From the NCBI RefSeq assembly GCF_008370685.1, contig NZ_VTZU01000026.1, forward strand, positions 20,642-84,641: a stretch of DNA of 64,000 nt. The letters are read 5' to 3'. Origin of the DNA: Aquimarina sp. RZ0. Its GTDB lineage: Bacteria > Bacteroidota > Bacteroidia > Flavobacteriales > Flavobacteriaceae. The position numbers and the translations under genes are program-made. The notes beneath the pieces were generated by a model. The model made no database searches. It saw only the letters and a program-made list of their open reading frames with translations, and had not been told where the DNA came from. Position 1 is the stretch's first letter, and each line of letters opens with the position of its first letter. Of this stretch, positions 9,509-18,626 are shown piece after piece.

Positions 9509-10816
9509 ATGATATTTTTAGCATCAACAGTTGGAACAATTGTTATCACCATCATTTCGTTTTTGGTGTTAACCTTAGTTTTAGTAGGAATTTTATTATT
9601 TGCAAAAGATAAACTATTGCCATCAGGCCCCGTTAAGATTACGATTAATGGCGAAAAAGAGATTGAAGTTGCCTCGGGAGGTACTTTATTATCTACCTTG
9701 GGTAATGAAAAAATATTTTTACCATCTGCTTGTGGAGGTGGTGGTACGTGTATCCAGTGTGAGTGCCACGTATTAGAAGGTGGAGGAGAAGCACTGCCAA
9801 CAGAGACGCCTCACTTTTCTCGTAAAGAATTACAGCACGGTGCGCGTCTTGCCTGTCAGGTAAAGGTAAAACAAGATATGAATATACAGGTTCCTGAAGA
9901 AGTTTTTGGAATCAAAAAATGGGAAGCAACCGTAGTTCGTAATTATAATGTAGCTTCTTTCATTAAAGAATTCGTTGTAGAGATTCCCGAAGATATGGGG
10001 TATAAAGCAGGTGGGTATATACAAATTGAAATCCCTCAGTGTGAGATTAAGTATGCGGATATTGATATTACTGCGCATCCAGAAGAGCACGAAACTCCAG
10101 ATAAATTTCAGGCAGAATGGGATAAATTTGGTTTATGGCCATTAGTGATGAAAAATAATGAAACGGTAGAGCGCGCATACTCGATGGCTTCTTATCCTGC
10201 TGAAGGAAGGGAGATTATGCTTAATGTACGTATCGCGACTCCACCATGGGATCGAAGTAAAAATGGATGGATGGATGTAAATCCAGGAGTTGCTTCCTCT
10301 TATATTTTTGCACAGAAGCCAGGCGATAAAGTTACTATCTCAGGACCTTATGGAGAGTTTTTTATTAATGATTCTGATTCAGAAATGTTATATGTAGGAG
10401 GAGGAGCTGGTATGGCTCCCATGCGTTCTCACTTATATCACTTGTTTAAAACATTACAAACAGGGCGTAAAGTTACATATTGGTACGGAGGTCGTTCTAA
10501 GCGTGAATTATTCTATCTGGATCATTTCTATGATTTGGAGAAGAGCTTTCCTAATTTTAAATTCTTTCTGGCATTGTCAGAACCATTAGAAGAAGATAAT
10601 TGGAAAGTTAAAAGTGATATTGATGCAGAAGGAGATGGGTTTGTAGGATTCATTCATAATTGTGTAATTGATAACTATCTTAATCATCATGAATCACCAG
10701 AAGATATTGAACTATATTTCTGTGGACCACCATTAATGAACAAGGCTGTTCAGAAAATGGGAGAAGATTTTGGTATTCCTGATGAGAATATCAGATTTGA
10801 CGACTTTGGAGGATAG
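9509..10816 (+). CDS. nqrF: Na+-translocating NADH:quinone reductase subunit F
   Basis: 435 residues. Order: one membrane helix (residues about 3-28), a 2Fe-2S ferredoxin domain with SACGGGGTCIQCECH and a later LACQ (four cysteine ligands), an FAD domain with the RAYSMASYP motif, and an NADH domain with YVGGGAGMAPMRSH and YFCGPPLMNKAV. This is the electron entry subunit: NADH to FAD to 2Fe-2S and on to the membrane subunits. It is the last gene of the operon, and a strong terminator follows at 10849. Confidence 0.98.
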   Translation: MIFLASTVGTIVITIISFLVLTLVLVGILLFAKDKLLPSGPVKITINGEKEIEVASGGTLLSTLGNEKIFLPSACGGGGTCIQCECHVLEGGGEALPTETPHFSRKELQHGARLACQVKVKQDMNIQVPEEVFGIKKWEATVVRNYNVASFIKEFVVEIPEDMGYKAGGYIQIEIPQCEIKYADIDITAHPEEHETPDKFQAEWDKFGLWPLVMKNNETVERAYSMASYPAEGREIMLNVRIATPPWDRSKNGWMDVNPGVASSYIFAQKPGDKVTISGPYGEFFINDSDSEMLYVGGGAGMAPMRSHLYHLFKTLQTGRKVTYWYGGRSKRELFYLDHFYDLEKSFPNFKFFLALSEPLEEDNWKVKSDIDAEGDGFVGFIHNCVIDNYLNHHESPEDIELYFCGPPLMNKAVQKMGEDFGIPDENIRFDDFGG

Positions 10817-10848
10817 ACAGAAAGTGCCTGTTATAATAAAAATTTTAA

Positions 10849-10880
10849 AAACCGATACAATTATTGTATCGGTTTTTTTA
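10849..10880 (+). terminator. Terminator of the nqr operon
   Basis: A perfect 10-bp stem ACCGATACAA / TTGTATCGGT with a 3-base loop is followed by a run of T. It begins 33 bases after the nqrF stop. Confidence 0.9.
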
Positions 10881-10897
10881 TGAATTGTTATCTTAGT

Positions 10898-11748
10898 TTA
10901 GATTCTATAAAGTACTTCAAGATAGAATTTATACGATTTATAACTAAAAATTTCACATATTCATCGTTTCTTTTTCCTTTCTACTTCGTTTAAAAAATAA
11001 ATCGTAGCTATAGCTATGCTTGATTTTTTTGCCTTGCATAAAGAAAAAATAATTCAATGAATTTATACGAAATTCTTACCCGTAAATCGTATTACTTAAA
11101 GAAATGTTGGCATTAAAACTGTCTCTTTTATTAGTACCTATATCTCCATCAGAATCATTAAAACTACCTTTAATATGCGAATATCCTATACTTCCAATTC
11201 TAGAGGTTAAAGAAAGGTCTTTGTTGATGAATATATTAATTCCGGGAGCTGCTGTCACATTATAACTCTCATTTTTCTCAGTACTAGTCGTAAGGTTATT
11301 AACTTGGAATATTTTATCAGAATCCGATTTGATCATTTGGTATCCAGCATTGAGCTCAATAAATAAAGAGACTCTTTTTTGATGAGAAAAGTGATATCTG
11401 CCAAATATGCCCGTGTTATATCCTTTTCCCTTTGAAAAGAAGCCATAAAGATTATTATCATAGTTTTCTGTTTTAGAACTAATATATCCAAATTTTAAAC
11501 CGACCATAAGGTGTGAGGATATGAAATAACCTATTTCTGGAATGATACTAAAATTATGCCCTTTGGTTTCAAACCTATATGATTCCCCCTTCTATATTAT
11601 TTCTGAAAGATTCGGAATTTTGATAAGAATAATTCATTGTTCCGTAAATTGTAAAATCTCCTTTTTCGAATCCATATTGCGTCTCACTTTGCGCCACGAT
11701 ATTTGAGTACCATAGTACTGCTAGAAAGCATAAAATAGATGTTCTCAT
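10898..11748 (-). pseudogene. Outer-membrane beta-barrel protein, second tandem copy, frameshifted and hit by an A1 element
   Basis: The ATG at 11748 begins a signal peptide (MRTSILCFLAVLWYSNIVAQ), followed by YGFEKGDFTIYGTMNYSYQN, typical of small porin-like barrels of about 200-225 residues. The frame breaks near 11575 and resumes in another frame with EIGYFISSHLMVGLKFGY and alternating barrel strands. The final strand is split by the A1 element at 10932-11091. After removal of the element the last residues are ISLSKFYLEVLYRI. Its start fuses in frame to the end of the upstream paralogue because no stop separates them. The frameshift and the insertion make a working product unlikely. Confidence 0.75.
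10932..11091 (+). mobile_element. A1 element (160-bp MITE), copy 1, inside an outer-membrane protein gene
   Basis: The ends are TACGATTT and AAATCGTA, flanked by the 3-bp duplication TTA (10929-10931 and 11092-11094). The body matches the other six A1 copies. The right end reads GAAATTCTTACCCGTAAATC, closer to the A2 family, so this copy is a hybrid. It interrupts the last codons of the minus-strand barrel gene. Removing it with one TTA restores the frame to a plausible end, SKFYLEVLYRI and stop. Confidence 0.88.
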
Positions 11749-12345
11749 TTGTTTAAAATTATACATAATACCGAGATGTAGATTTTCTGGACCTATTCTT
11801 ATTTTATGATCATCAAAATTTTGTTGTTGTTGTTGAGAAGTGAAATTTCTGTTAGCATCGGTTTTGTAATAACAATAATCCAAAATTTCAAATTTTGTAA
11901 ATAACGATAGATGTTTTGTAATAAAATAATTTAAGCCAGTTGAAAAGGTTGCACTATATGCATCGGTTTTTCCTTTGTAGGAACGAAAATTAATTTCAGT
12001 ATTGGAGTAATCCAGAGCAAGTTCTGTAAATACATTAAATCTTCTTTTGGGCATAAAGAAATAACGACCATTGATACCAATTCCATAAGTGTTACTGTTT
12101 TCGGTATTCGTTAATAAAAATTTTGACTGAAGTCCCAATGAAATCTTATCGGATATAAAGTATCCTAGAGAGGGTTCTACAAATAATTAATCTGTTGAGC
12201 TGAATTTATCACTTAATAGAGCGCTGTATTTTAGGGCTCCTGAGATAAAAAAATCACCTTTTTTGAAACCATAGTCATTGTTTTCTTGAGCAGAGACTAC
12301 GGTAAAAGCAAATAGTGTAATTAAAATAGAATAAAATCTTTTCAT
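11749..12345 (-). pseudogene. Outer-membrane beta-barrel protein, first tandem copy, with an early stop
   Basis: The start ATG near 12345 gives a signal peptide (MKRFYSILITLFAFTVVSAQ) and then YGFKKGDFFISGALKYSALL, the same pattern as the paralogue downstream. About 52 codons in, an in-frame TAA (near 12188) interrupts it. The frame then continues without loss as EPSLGYFISDKISLGLQSK and barrel strands down to LHLGIMYNFKQ, where a stop is expected. Instead CAA replaces a likely TAA and the frame runs into the ATG of the next barrel. Both tandem copies are therefore damaged. Read-through at one TAA cannot be excluded, but decay is simpler. Confidence 0.65.
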
Positions 12346-12383
12346 TTTGTTTATTTATGTTATATGATTATGTTAATGACTTA

Positions 12384-12538
12384 GAGTATGTTTAAAAAGA
12401 ATACAAATTGAAAATCAATAGTTTGAGGTTCTGAGGACACTTCAAATGATGAGAATATCGAGATATTTTAATTATTTGAAGTAGACTCACGGTTCTTAAA
12501 ATAGTTGTTTTCAGGAAGTAAGGTTTTTAAACATACTC
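12384..12538 (+). mobile_element. C element (155-bp MITE), copy 1
   Basis: The ends are GAGTATGTTTAAA and the inverse TTTAAACATACTC, flanked by TTA on both sides (12381-12383 and 12539-12541). The interior matches copy 2 at 17270-17424 in reverse orientation (for example CACTTCAAAT and ATCGAGATAT). No coding capacity. It sits 36 bp upstream of the decayed barrel genes. Confidence 0.85.
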
Positions 12539-12541
12539 TTA

Positions 12542-13212
12542 GGTGAAAATTCCGCGTTTGTTAATGTTGTATTAAATAAATCTCAATTGATTTTTGAAAA
12601 TGAGTGGGAATTGAAACATGGATATATTTCTATAAATTAAGTTATGTGAAAAAAGTTTTGTTCCTTTTAGTTACGATTGGTCTAAATTTTAATTGTTTTA
12701 ATCTCTTAGGGTTTAATTTCTTAAGGCTTGCTTCATACGAATAGAAAAGCTTGAAAACTTTGGTTTTCATCAAGGAAATTAGAATTCGAATAAATGCCTA
12801 GTTGGCTTGCCTTGAGGATTATTTACTTAGAGTTACATGTAATTTTAGTAAATGATTCTTTTTTTTAATAAATAGTACTGTTAAGAAGACTGTTTGTTTT
12901 TATGAGTTGACTTTTTTAAAATTTAGCATAATGGTGTGTTCAAATTTAAACCCCATCTAAAAATTGTAATGTTTTCAGATCAAAAATGATTTAAACAATA
13001 GAAGAGAAAAACTATTTTTATTGGCACAAGAAAATATTCCAGCCCAGAATGTATGTTTACTTAAAAACTTTGAAGACTCTAGTATTTCTCCGTGGTATAG
13101 ATTTAAAGAAAATACGACTATTTATACTCCTGGTTATTATTTTGAAAAAGGTGTATTTATAAGGTTTAAATGATATTTATTTTTTTAACCAAAGTACTAT
13201 CTTTGTTTCGCT
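12542..13212. other. Non-coding stretch with an open C-terminal gene fragment
   Basis: No complete gene is visible. From about 12970 to 13173 the plus strand is open in one frame without an ATG (contains FLLAQENIPAQNVCLLKNF and FEDSSISPWYRFKENTTIY, ends KGVFIRFK and stop). It looks like the tail of a truncated gene of unknown family. Near 12808-12840 there is a weak relative of repeat D. Confidence 0.4.
13198..13205 (+). promoter_or_regulatory. Candidate -7 box for the pre-apbE gene
   Basis: TATCTTTG matches TAnnTTTG and ends only 7 bases before the ATG at 13213. If used, transcription would begin at or next to the start codon, giving an essentially leaderless mRNA. The -33 box is weak (ATTT at the expected spacing). 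Confidence 0.4.
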
Positions 13213-13590
13213 ATGAGCAGAATATTAACAAAACAAGAGCTTCATAATCTGGCAATGAATATTGTCGGTGAAGAATTAGAAAAAAAAGGATTCGAGTTTA
13301 TTGCTATCAATAGTAAGCTGGGGAAACATCCTCAATTCGTATGTATAGACTCAGTAAATCAACGTTATTTTATAATTGTAAAAGCTATTTCTTATCCTGA
13401 TAATCCACATAATTATGATATGATATGGATGGAAGCTTTTAAAAAACACGCGAGAGAACAAGAAGCAAAGGTTTTTTATGCAGGTGTAGGGTTACAGAAT
13501 TCAGAAAACCCTACTAAACCTGTTTTGTTTGATGAGGAATATGTGTTAGAGTATGCAGGTTTACAGATAATAGAAACTCATCTTAATTAG
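13213..13590 (+). CDS. Conserved protein of the nqr/apbE neighbourhood
   Basis: 125 residues, soluble, no signal peptide. It starts MSRILTKQELHNLAMNIVGE and contains FVCIDSVNQRYFIIVKAISY and EAFKKHAREQEAKVFYAGVG. The fold may be nuclease-like or PD-(D/E)XK-like, but I see no complete catalytic motif. In related genomes a gene of this type sits between nqrF and apbE and is often labelled as an NQR subunit F, although it has no ferredoxin or flavin motifs. apbE begins 8 bases after its stop, so the two are probably co-transcribed. The function is unknown. Confidence 0.75.
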   Translation: MSRILTKQELHNLAMNIVGEELEKKGFEFIAINSKLGKHPQFVCIDSVNQRYFIIVKAISYPDNPHNYDMIWMEAFKKHAREQEAKVFYAGVGLQNSENPTKPVLFDEEYVLEYAGLQIIETHLN

Positions 13591-13598
13591 AAACAGAA

Positions 13599-14588
13599 AT
13601 GATTAAAAATCTCACGCTAGTATTCTTTTGCATTGTATTGTCTTCCTGCCAGACTAAGCCTTCATTGACTCTTAATTATACAAAAGGGGAAGCTTTTGGA
13701 ACCACATTTTCTGTTCAATTTATAGATAAACACGAAATCGATATTTCTAAATCATATGATAGTATCATACAGATTATTAATGCTTCGATGTCTACATATC
13801 AGAGTGATTCTGATATCTCAGAAATTAATAAAGGAGATACTACAATAGTGGTTGATGATCATTTTAGAAATGTATTTACTACTTCAAAAGAGATTTACAA
13901 AGAAACCGATGGTGCTTTTGATCCTACAATCGGGGTTTTGGTTAATGCCTGGGATTTTGGTCCTAAGGGTAAAATAATGACGCTAGATAGTGTCAAAATA
14001 GATAGTTTATTAGTAGCTGTTGGTTTGGATAAGGTGCATCTCAAAAATAATAAGATTGTAAAAGAATATTCTGAAACCTTTCTTGATTTTAATGCGTTGG
14101 CAAAAGGATATGCAGTTGATGTGTTTGCTGAATTTTTAGAAGGTAAAGGAATTGAGAACTACCTGGTAGAAATAGGAGGCGAAATCAGAGGGAAGGGAAG
14201 TCAGGTGATCAAAAAAAAACCTTGGAAAATTGGTGTAGAAGACCCTAATTTTGATGAAACTCAATCGTATAGTAAGATTATCTCTTTACAAAATGAAGCT
14301 ATGGCTACTTCTGGTAGTTATCGTAAATTTAAATTAGATGAAGAAGGAAATCGCTATGCTCATATTATAGATGCCAGTACAGGGTATCCTCATAAATCAA
14401 ATCTTTTGAGTGTTTCTATATTGACAAAAACTTGTATGGAAGCAGATGCTTATGCTACAGCATTCATGTCCATGGGGTTACAGGAGTCTAAAGAATTCTT
14501 AAAAACGCATCAAGATCTTAAAGTGTTCTTCATATATGAAGATGCTCAGAAAAAAATAAATACGCTTTCTGTTAATGGATTTCCATAA
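13599..14588 (+). CDS. apbE: FAD:protein FMN transferase, lipoprotein
   Basis: 329 residues. It has a lipoprotein signal with lipobox LSSC (Cys about residue 17). Family motifs in order: GEAFGTTFSVQF, the DGAFDPTIG box (about 107-116), FLDFNALAKGYAVD (about 165-178), IENYLVEIGGEIRGKG, and YAHIIDASTGYP with a C-terminal MEADAYATAFMSMG. ApbE uses Mg2+ and FAD to attach FMN to threonine of NqrB and NqrC outside the membrane, here Thr228 and Thr225. Its position just after the nqr region fits this role, although barrel-gene remnants and a MITE now separate the two. Confidence 0.96.
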   Translation: MIKNLTLVFFCIVLSSCQTKPSLTLNYTKGEAFGTTFSVQFIDKHEIDISKSYDSIIQIINASMSTYQSDSDISEINKGDTTIVVDDHFRNVFTTSKEIYKETDGAFDPTIGVLVNAWDFGPKGKIMTLDSVKIDSLLVAVGLDKVHLKNNKIVKEYSETFLDFNALAKGYAVDVFAEFLEGKGIENYLVEIGGEIRGKGSQVIKKKPWKIGVEDPNFDETQSYSKIISLQNEAMATSGSYRKFKLDEEGNRYAHIIDASTGYPHKSNLLSVSILTKTCMEADAYATAFMSMGLQESKEFLKTHQDLKVFFIYEDAQKKINTLSVNGFP

Positions 14589-14810
14589 GAATGTGATCCA
14601 TAGAAATATTGATTCACACGCAGGAAAGTATTTCTGATATAATAAAGTTTAATTCCTTTATATTTTTTATTTTAAAATACTTTATAGATATTTTAGCCAA
14701 AAATCAATCACACGTAAAGATTTAATTTTCAGCTTTATGTGTGCTTAATTTTTAATTAGGACTGCATGTAGCCCAAACAAACGATCTACTATTTACAGAT
14801 TTTCTTCCTT

Positions 14811-14844
14811 TAAAAAAAGCGTACCCTTTTTTTAAAGGATACGC
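14811..14844 (-). terminator. Terminator of the 438-residue orphan gene
   Basis: Read on the minus strand, GCGTATCCTTT pairs with AAAGGGTACGC and is followed by seven T. It lies about 40 bases beyond the stop of the gene at 14883. Confidence 0.8.
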
Positions 14845-14882
14845 ATTACTCAAAGCATAATATGCTGTCTCTACTCTAAATG

Positions 14883-16199
14883 TTAGCCATCATTACCTGT
14901 TAATGTGTAACTACCAACAATCAAATCATGGTCTTCAGAGGTATTTGATTTTTCATGAGCATTGTAAAGAGCAATTGATGCTTCATATTGTTTGTGCCCT
15001 TTAGGTAATCTCCAATACATATCAATATGAACAGAAGCATTAGCTGGCAACATATTGCCAGTTGCGTCCTCCATACTAACAATTAATTCACCTTTATAAT
15101 TTGCTGGTAAATCCACAGCAAATTCATAATTAGCAGAATGTTTATTTACAAAGAGCGTTCCAGAGTCTAAAGCTATTGATTTATCAGCGCTTTTAAGGCT
15201 GATTTTTGACCCTTCCGGAACATTTTGACATTGTACTTTAAATACAAATTTTTCATTTGAATCATCTTGATTATAAAACGAAAGCGTATTTTCGACTCCT
15301 TGTTGTGGATTGACATTTTTCCATGCACCTGCTCCATTGTGTGTAATCCAAGTACTAGAATTCCAATTACTATCTGCATTTTTTGGATTACTAAAATAAT
15401 CAGTTGTAACCGTTGCAATAAGACAAACATGGTCTGTAGATGTAGGGTTAAAGAAGAAAGATTCTGAACATCCACGAGTACCTTGAGGCATAGGGCCAGG
15501 AACACCAGATAATAAAACTACTTTCCCATCTAAATTAACACCATCAGTTGTTGTCAGTTGAAGCCATGAAGATGGAGGTTGATTGAAACCACCTGTGGTA
15601 TAATACATATGTACTATAGGCATTATAGGGGTTGAATCACTGTTGCTAAGATCTCCAAAAAAATTAACATTCTGACAGCGAGTGTACACATAGTTTTTAC
15701 CTACCTGAGGATATTGCCAATAAACAGAGTTCCAATTTTGGATTAATTGTTCTGGTAACAGTTCCGTACTATTGTTACAAACAATGTCAATACTTGCTGT
15801 AACACTTCCTGCTACAGGAATTTGTCCAATATCAGAAGTAGTCTTACGGGTTAGGATACCTCTCCATTGCACTAAAGCATTTTTTGCATAGGTATCAGCT
15901 AAAGATGCAGGTGAAATAGCAAGAGCACTTTGTAAACTCTTTGAAAGAATGGAATAATCCATTAAATTAATATTCCAGTACTTATTGGCGTAGACACCGC
16001 TAAACACGTTAGCGATATCCTGATACGTTAGCGTTGCTACCATTCTGGTATACACTTTATACATTGCCGAAGTATCTGGCATACCTTGTGCATAATATCC
16101 AATAGTAGCATCCCACATTTGTTGAATATTGTTAATAGACCCTTCAGTCTCTGTAGTAGCTGAACCGTTAGAGTTTGCTTTTGTTATAGTTATACTCAT
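14883..16199 (-). CDS. Orphan 438-residue protein, function unknown
   Basis: I do not recognise this protein. It has no signal peptide or membrane helix and starts MSITITKANSNGSATTETEG. Residues about 25-130 look helical (YKVYTRMVATLTYQDIANVF). The middle is rich in Trp, Asn, Ser and aromatic residues (WLQLTTTDGVNLDGKVVLLS, SESFFFNPTSTDHVCLIATV). The C-terminal third looks like immunoglobulin-like beta domains (ANYEFAVDLPANYKGELIVS, HIDMYWRLPKGHKQYEASIA). It is a single-gene unit: a terminator follows and an A1 element lies 40 bp upstream of the start, probably within its promoter region. A cytoplasmic or non-classically exported role is possible but unproven. Confidence 0.75.
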   Translation of the reverse strand: MSITITKANSNGSATTETEGSINNIQQMWDATIGYYAQGMPDTSAMYKVYTRMVATLTYQDIANVFSGVYANKYWNINLMDYSILSKSLQSALAISPASLADTYAKNALVQWRGILTRKTTSDIGQIPVAGSVTASIDIVCNNSTELLPEQLIQNWNSVYWQYPQVGKNYVYTRCQNVNFFGDLSNSDSTPIMPIVHMYYTTGGFNQPPSSWLQLTTTDGVNLDGKVVLLSGVPGPMPQGTRGCSESFFFNPTSTDHVCLIATVTTDYFSNPKNADSNWNSSTWITHNGAGAWKNVNPQQGVENTLSFYNQDDSNEKFVFKVQCQNVPEGSKISLKSADKSIALDSGTLFVNKHSANYEFAVDLPANYKGELIVSMEDATGNMLPANASVHIDMYWRLPKGHKQYEASIALYNAHEKSNTSEDHDLIVGSYTLTGNDG

Positions 16200-16238
16200 A
16201 ATAAGATTGATTTAATTGTTTGTTGTTTACTCTATTAA

Positions 16239-16398
16239 TACGATTTATAACTAAAAATTTCACATATTCATCGTTTCTTTTTCCTTTCTACTTCGTTTAA
16301 AAAATAAACCGTAGCTATAGCTATGCTTGATTTTTTTGCCTTGCATAAAGAAAAAATAATTCAATGAATTTATACGAATTTTTTAATCACAAATCGTA
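16239..16398 (+). mobile_element. A1 element, copy 2
   Basis: Complete 160-bp copy with TACGATTT / AAATCGTA ends and TAA duplications (16236-16238 and 16399-16401). It lies 40 bp upstream of the start of the minus-strand orphan gene at 14883-16199 and could alter its expression. Confidence 0.9.
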
Positions 16399-16401
16399 TA
16401 A

Positions 16402-16858
16402 AAGGCTTTTTGGAATTTTCACCTTTGTAAACAAAAATTGATAGTAGCTACTCAATCGAATAATTTGTTTTTGATTACGTTACAAATATCTAACGATACT
16501 TTAGGTTTTGCTAGAGTATAAATACTGCTTTTTAAAAACAGGTGTTTATACTTAACTCATTAGTTCACATCATTTAACAGCTCAAAATTGAGAGATTAAT
16601 GACCTGAATTATGAAAGAATGTCATGAGTGCTTGATTTTTGTATGTGAGCATACGAATAATAGCTGTAAAAGAAGAGCATAACAAAATAATGTAAGAGCG
16701 GATTAATGCTCCAATACAAGTTTTGTACCTTTATCAAAGTGCAATAATAATTCGAAAGAATTGGGAGTTTAAATTCCGCTACTGTGCTTACAAAATACCA
16801 TTGTGCGAGACATTTGAAGCAACCACTCTGCAGTATATGTGTCTACTATAAAAAGAAT
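16402..16858. other. Non-coding stretch
   Basis: No gene, strong terminator or repeat family member is visible. An open frame in phase with the lipoprotein extends upstream to 16784, but the lipoprotein signal starts at 16859. Confidence 0.4.
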
Positions 16859-17221
16859 ATGGATAAAAAAGTACTAATTGGAATTATCATTCTAATCGGA
16901 ATGATTTCTTGCAATAGCGACGATGACAATGCATCGAAAAGTTTATCAGGAACCTATACAGAAACCCTACCTATAAATGGACGTTCAGAATTAAATTTCG
17001 TTAATGAGAATACTGTTATTAAAACGGAATCAGGAAGTGCATTTGGAAATGAATTCACATATGAATTAATAGATAATGTAATAAAACTAACACCGAATTG
17101 GGACGACGATACGGCTACTGAATTTGAAATTCAAATTATGAATAGTTCAAAATTTGTGATTGAAAACCTTTACCCAAGTATTCCTGAAACTCCAACTATT
17201 TATATGACTTTTCAAAAGTAA
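16859..17221 (+). CDS. Small lipoprotein, function unknown
   Basis: 120 residues from the ATG at 16859. This start gives a proper lipoprotein signal (MDKKVLIGIIILIGMISC, lipidated Cys18) and an Asp-rich linker (NSDDDN). An earlier in-frame ATG at 16784 would bury the signal, so it is rejected. The rest resembles the small beta-barrel or lipocalin-like lipoproteins of flavobacteria (SGTYTETLPINGRSELNFV and YELIDNVIKLTPNWDD). It stands alone, with a C element 48 bp downstream. Confidence 0.7.
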   Translation: MDKKVLIGIIILIGMISCNSDDDNASKSLSGTYTETLPINGRSELNFVNENTVIKTESGSAFGNEFTYELIDNVIKLTPNWDDDTATEFEIQIMNSSKFVIENLYPSIPETPTIYMTFQK

Positions 17222-17269
17222 AAACTATACTTAATAACAGAATATATAAAAATTGCTAGTTTTAGCTAA

Positions 17270-17424
17270 GAGTATGTTTAAAAACCCTTCTGCCTGCTGG
17301 TCATTACTTTGACAACCTTGACTTTACTTCAAATAAACAACATATCTCGATATGTCGTCGATTTGAAGTGTCGTCAGAACACCAAACTACTGATAATCAG
17401 TTTGCATTGTTTTTAAACATGCTC
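17270..17424 (-). mobile_element. C element, copy 2
   Basis: 155 bp with GAGTATGTTTAAA / TTTAAACATGCTC ends, flanked by TAA (17267-17269 and 17425-17427). The interior is the reverse of copy 1 (for example ATATCTCGATAT, ATTTGAAGTGTC). Confidence 0.85.
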
Positions 17425-17465
17425 TAAACCAATGTTAGCGACAAGCCTGAAAAAAGAAATATTGA

Positions 17466-18160
17466 ATGATTAAGCGTATTGAATTTCCATCACAAAAAGA
17501 GTATCCTATTTATGCAGAAATGTATATGAAATTGGTAAAAAAAGATGGAAGCCTTATTGAGCAATTGAAATCGAGTTTAAAGAGAACAAAAACTTTGATT
17601 AATAACGTATCGAATGAAGAACTAGACTATCGATACGAAAAGAATAATACGATTTACGGGTGAGAATTTCGTAAAAATAATGGCAAGGATTTTTCGCTAG
17701 ATTGATGAATCAAATTAAAGAATAGCCATAGCTATTGTTTCATTTTATGAAGAAAATATAGTAGAAAAAGAATGTCATTAGATGCGAAATTTTTATTCGT
17801 AAATCGTATAAATGGTCGATTAAAGAAATTTTAGTTCATATAATTGATGATGAAAGAATCTATGGATATAGAGCACTTTGTTTTGCTAGAAATGATAAAA
17901 CAAATTTCCCAGGATTTGAACAGGATGAGTATAATTTTAATTCTGATACATCAGAGAGAACCATTGAGAATATTATGGAAGAATATGAAGCTTTACGATT
18001 ATCAACTATTACACTCTTTAATGGACTTTCTGAAAAATCATTAAAGCGTATGGGAATTGCCAATGGACATCAAGCAAGTGCAAGAGCTTTGGGATATCAT
18101 ATTCTCGGACATGATTTACATCATATTAAAATAATAGAAAATTTATATATAAAGCGTTGA
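17466..18160 (+). pseudogene. DinB family protein split by an A2 element
   Basis: The N-terminal part (MIKRIEFPSQKEYPIYAEMY ... LDYRYEKN) ends within an A2 element at 17648-17808. The rest (KWSIKEILVHIIDDERIYGY ... GYHILGHDLHHIKIIENLY) continues on the far side. Removing the element and one TAA gives RYEKNKWSIKEILVHI in one frame, an intact DinB-like protein of about 177 residues. DinB/YfiT-type four-helix proteins bind a metal through histidines, here in LVHIID and GHDLHH. As it stands translation ends inside the element after NNTIYG. Known members include thiol-dependent enzymes, but the specific activity here is unknown. Confidence 0.85.
17648..17808 (+). mobile_element. A2 element (161-bp MITE), copy 1, inside a DinB gene
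   Basis: The ends TACGATTTACGGG and the inverse TTCGTAAATCGTA are flanked by TAA on both sides (17645-17647 and 17809-17811). It shares the outermost 8 bp with A1 but has a different body (CAAGGATTTTTCGC, AATAGCCATAGCTATT at the centre). The second copy is at 42707-42867 in the opposite orientation. Confidence 0.9.
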
Positions 18161-18626
18161 GGAAATAAAGCCAGCAGAAACATAGTGATCATAATAAGCT
18201 AAAGTACATATCGAAGGGTTGGTGCATATCATTTTCGGTTAAAAATAAAAAGTCAGGATGGGTTCATTCCAAATTACAATATAACGAACAAACTAAAGAC
18301 AGAGAATCTCTTCTTCAAAAAACCAACAAAGAAAAACCAAAGAAATTGACTTCTGCTATAGTTTAGAAGGAAATATTTGGGTTCTTCCTAAATTCTCGAA
18401 CACCGATGCTAATGACTTTATTTAAAAAAAAAAAAATTTTGCTTTCATAATCAAATGTTTACATTTGAAAATAAAGATAATATATCTCATAAAAAAACTA
18501 CCGGTTGATAAGTATGGGAAACTCAACAATGGTAATTATTCATTGTGGTCTTGTGTCATATCAAGATCAGAGTACAAGTCAATCGGCTATAATTTCAGTG
18601 TATTTAATTCGTAAAATCCATTTAGC
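18161..18626. other. Non-coding stretch
   Basis: A short open frame near 18190-18366 (contains GWVHSKLQYNEQTKDRESLL) may be the remnant of a gene. A run of 13 A lies near 18424. No repeat family member seen. Confidence 0.35.

Noticed and set aside
18419..18440. Run of 13 A as a phase-variation tract
   Set aside because: It lies in a non-coding stretch about 190 bases upstream of the PIG-L-like gene with no promoter boxes around it, so no effect can be argued.
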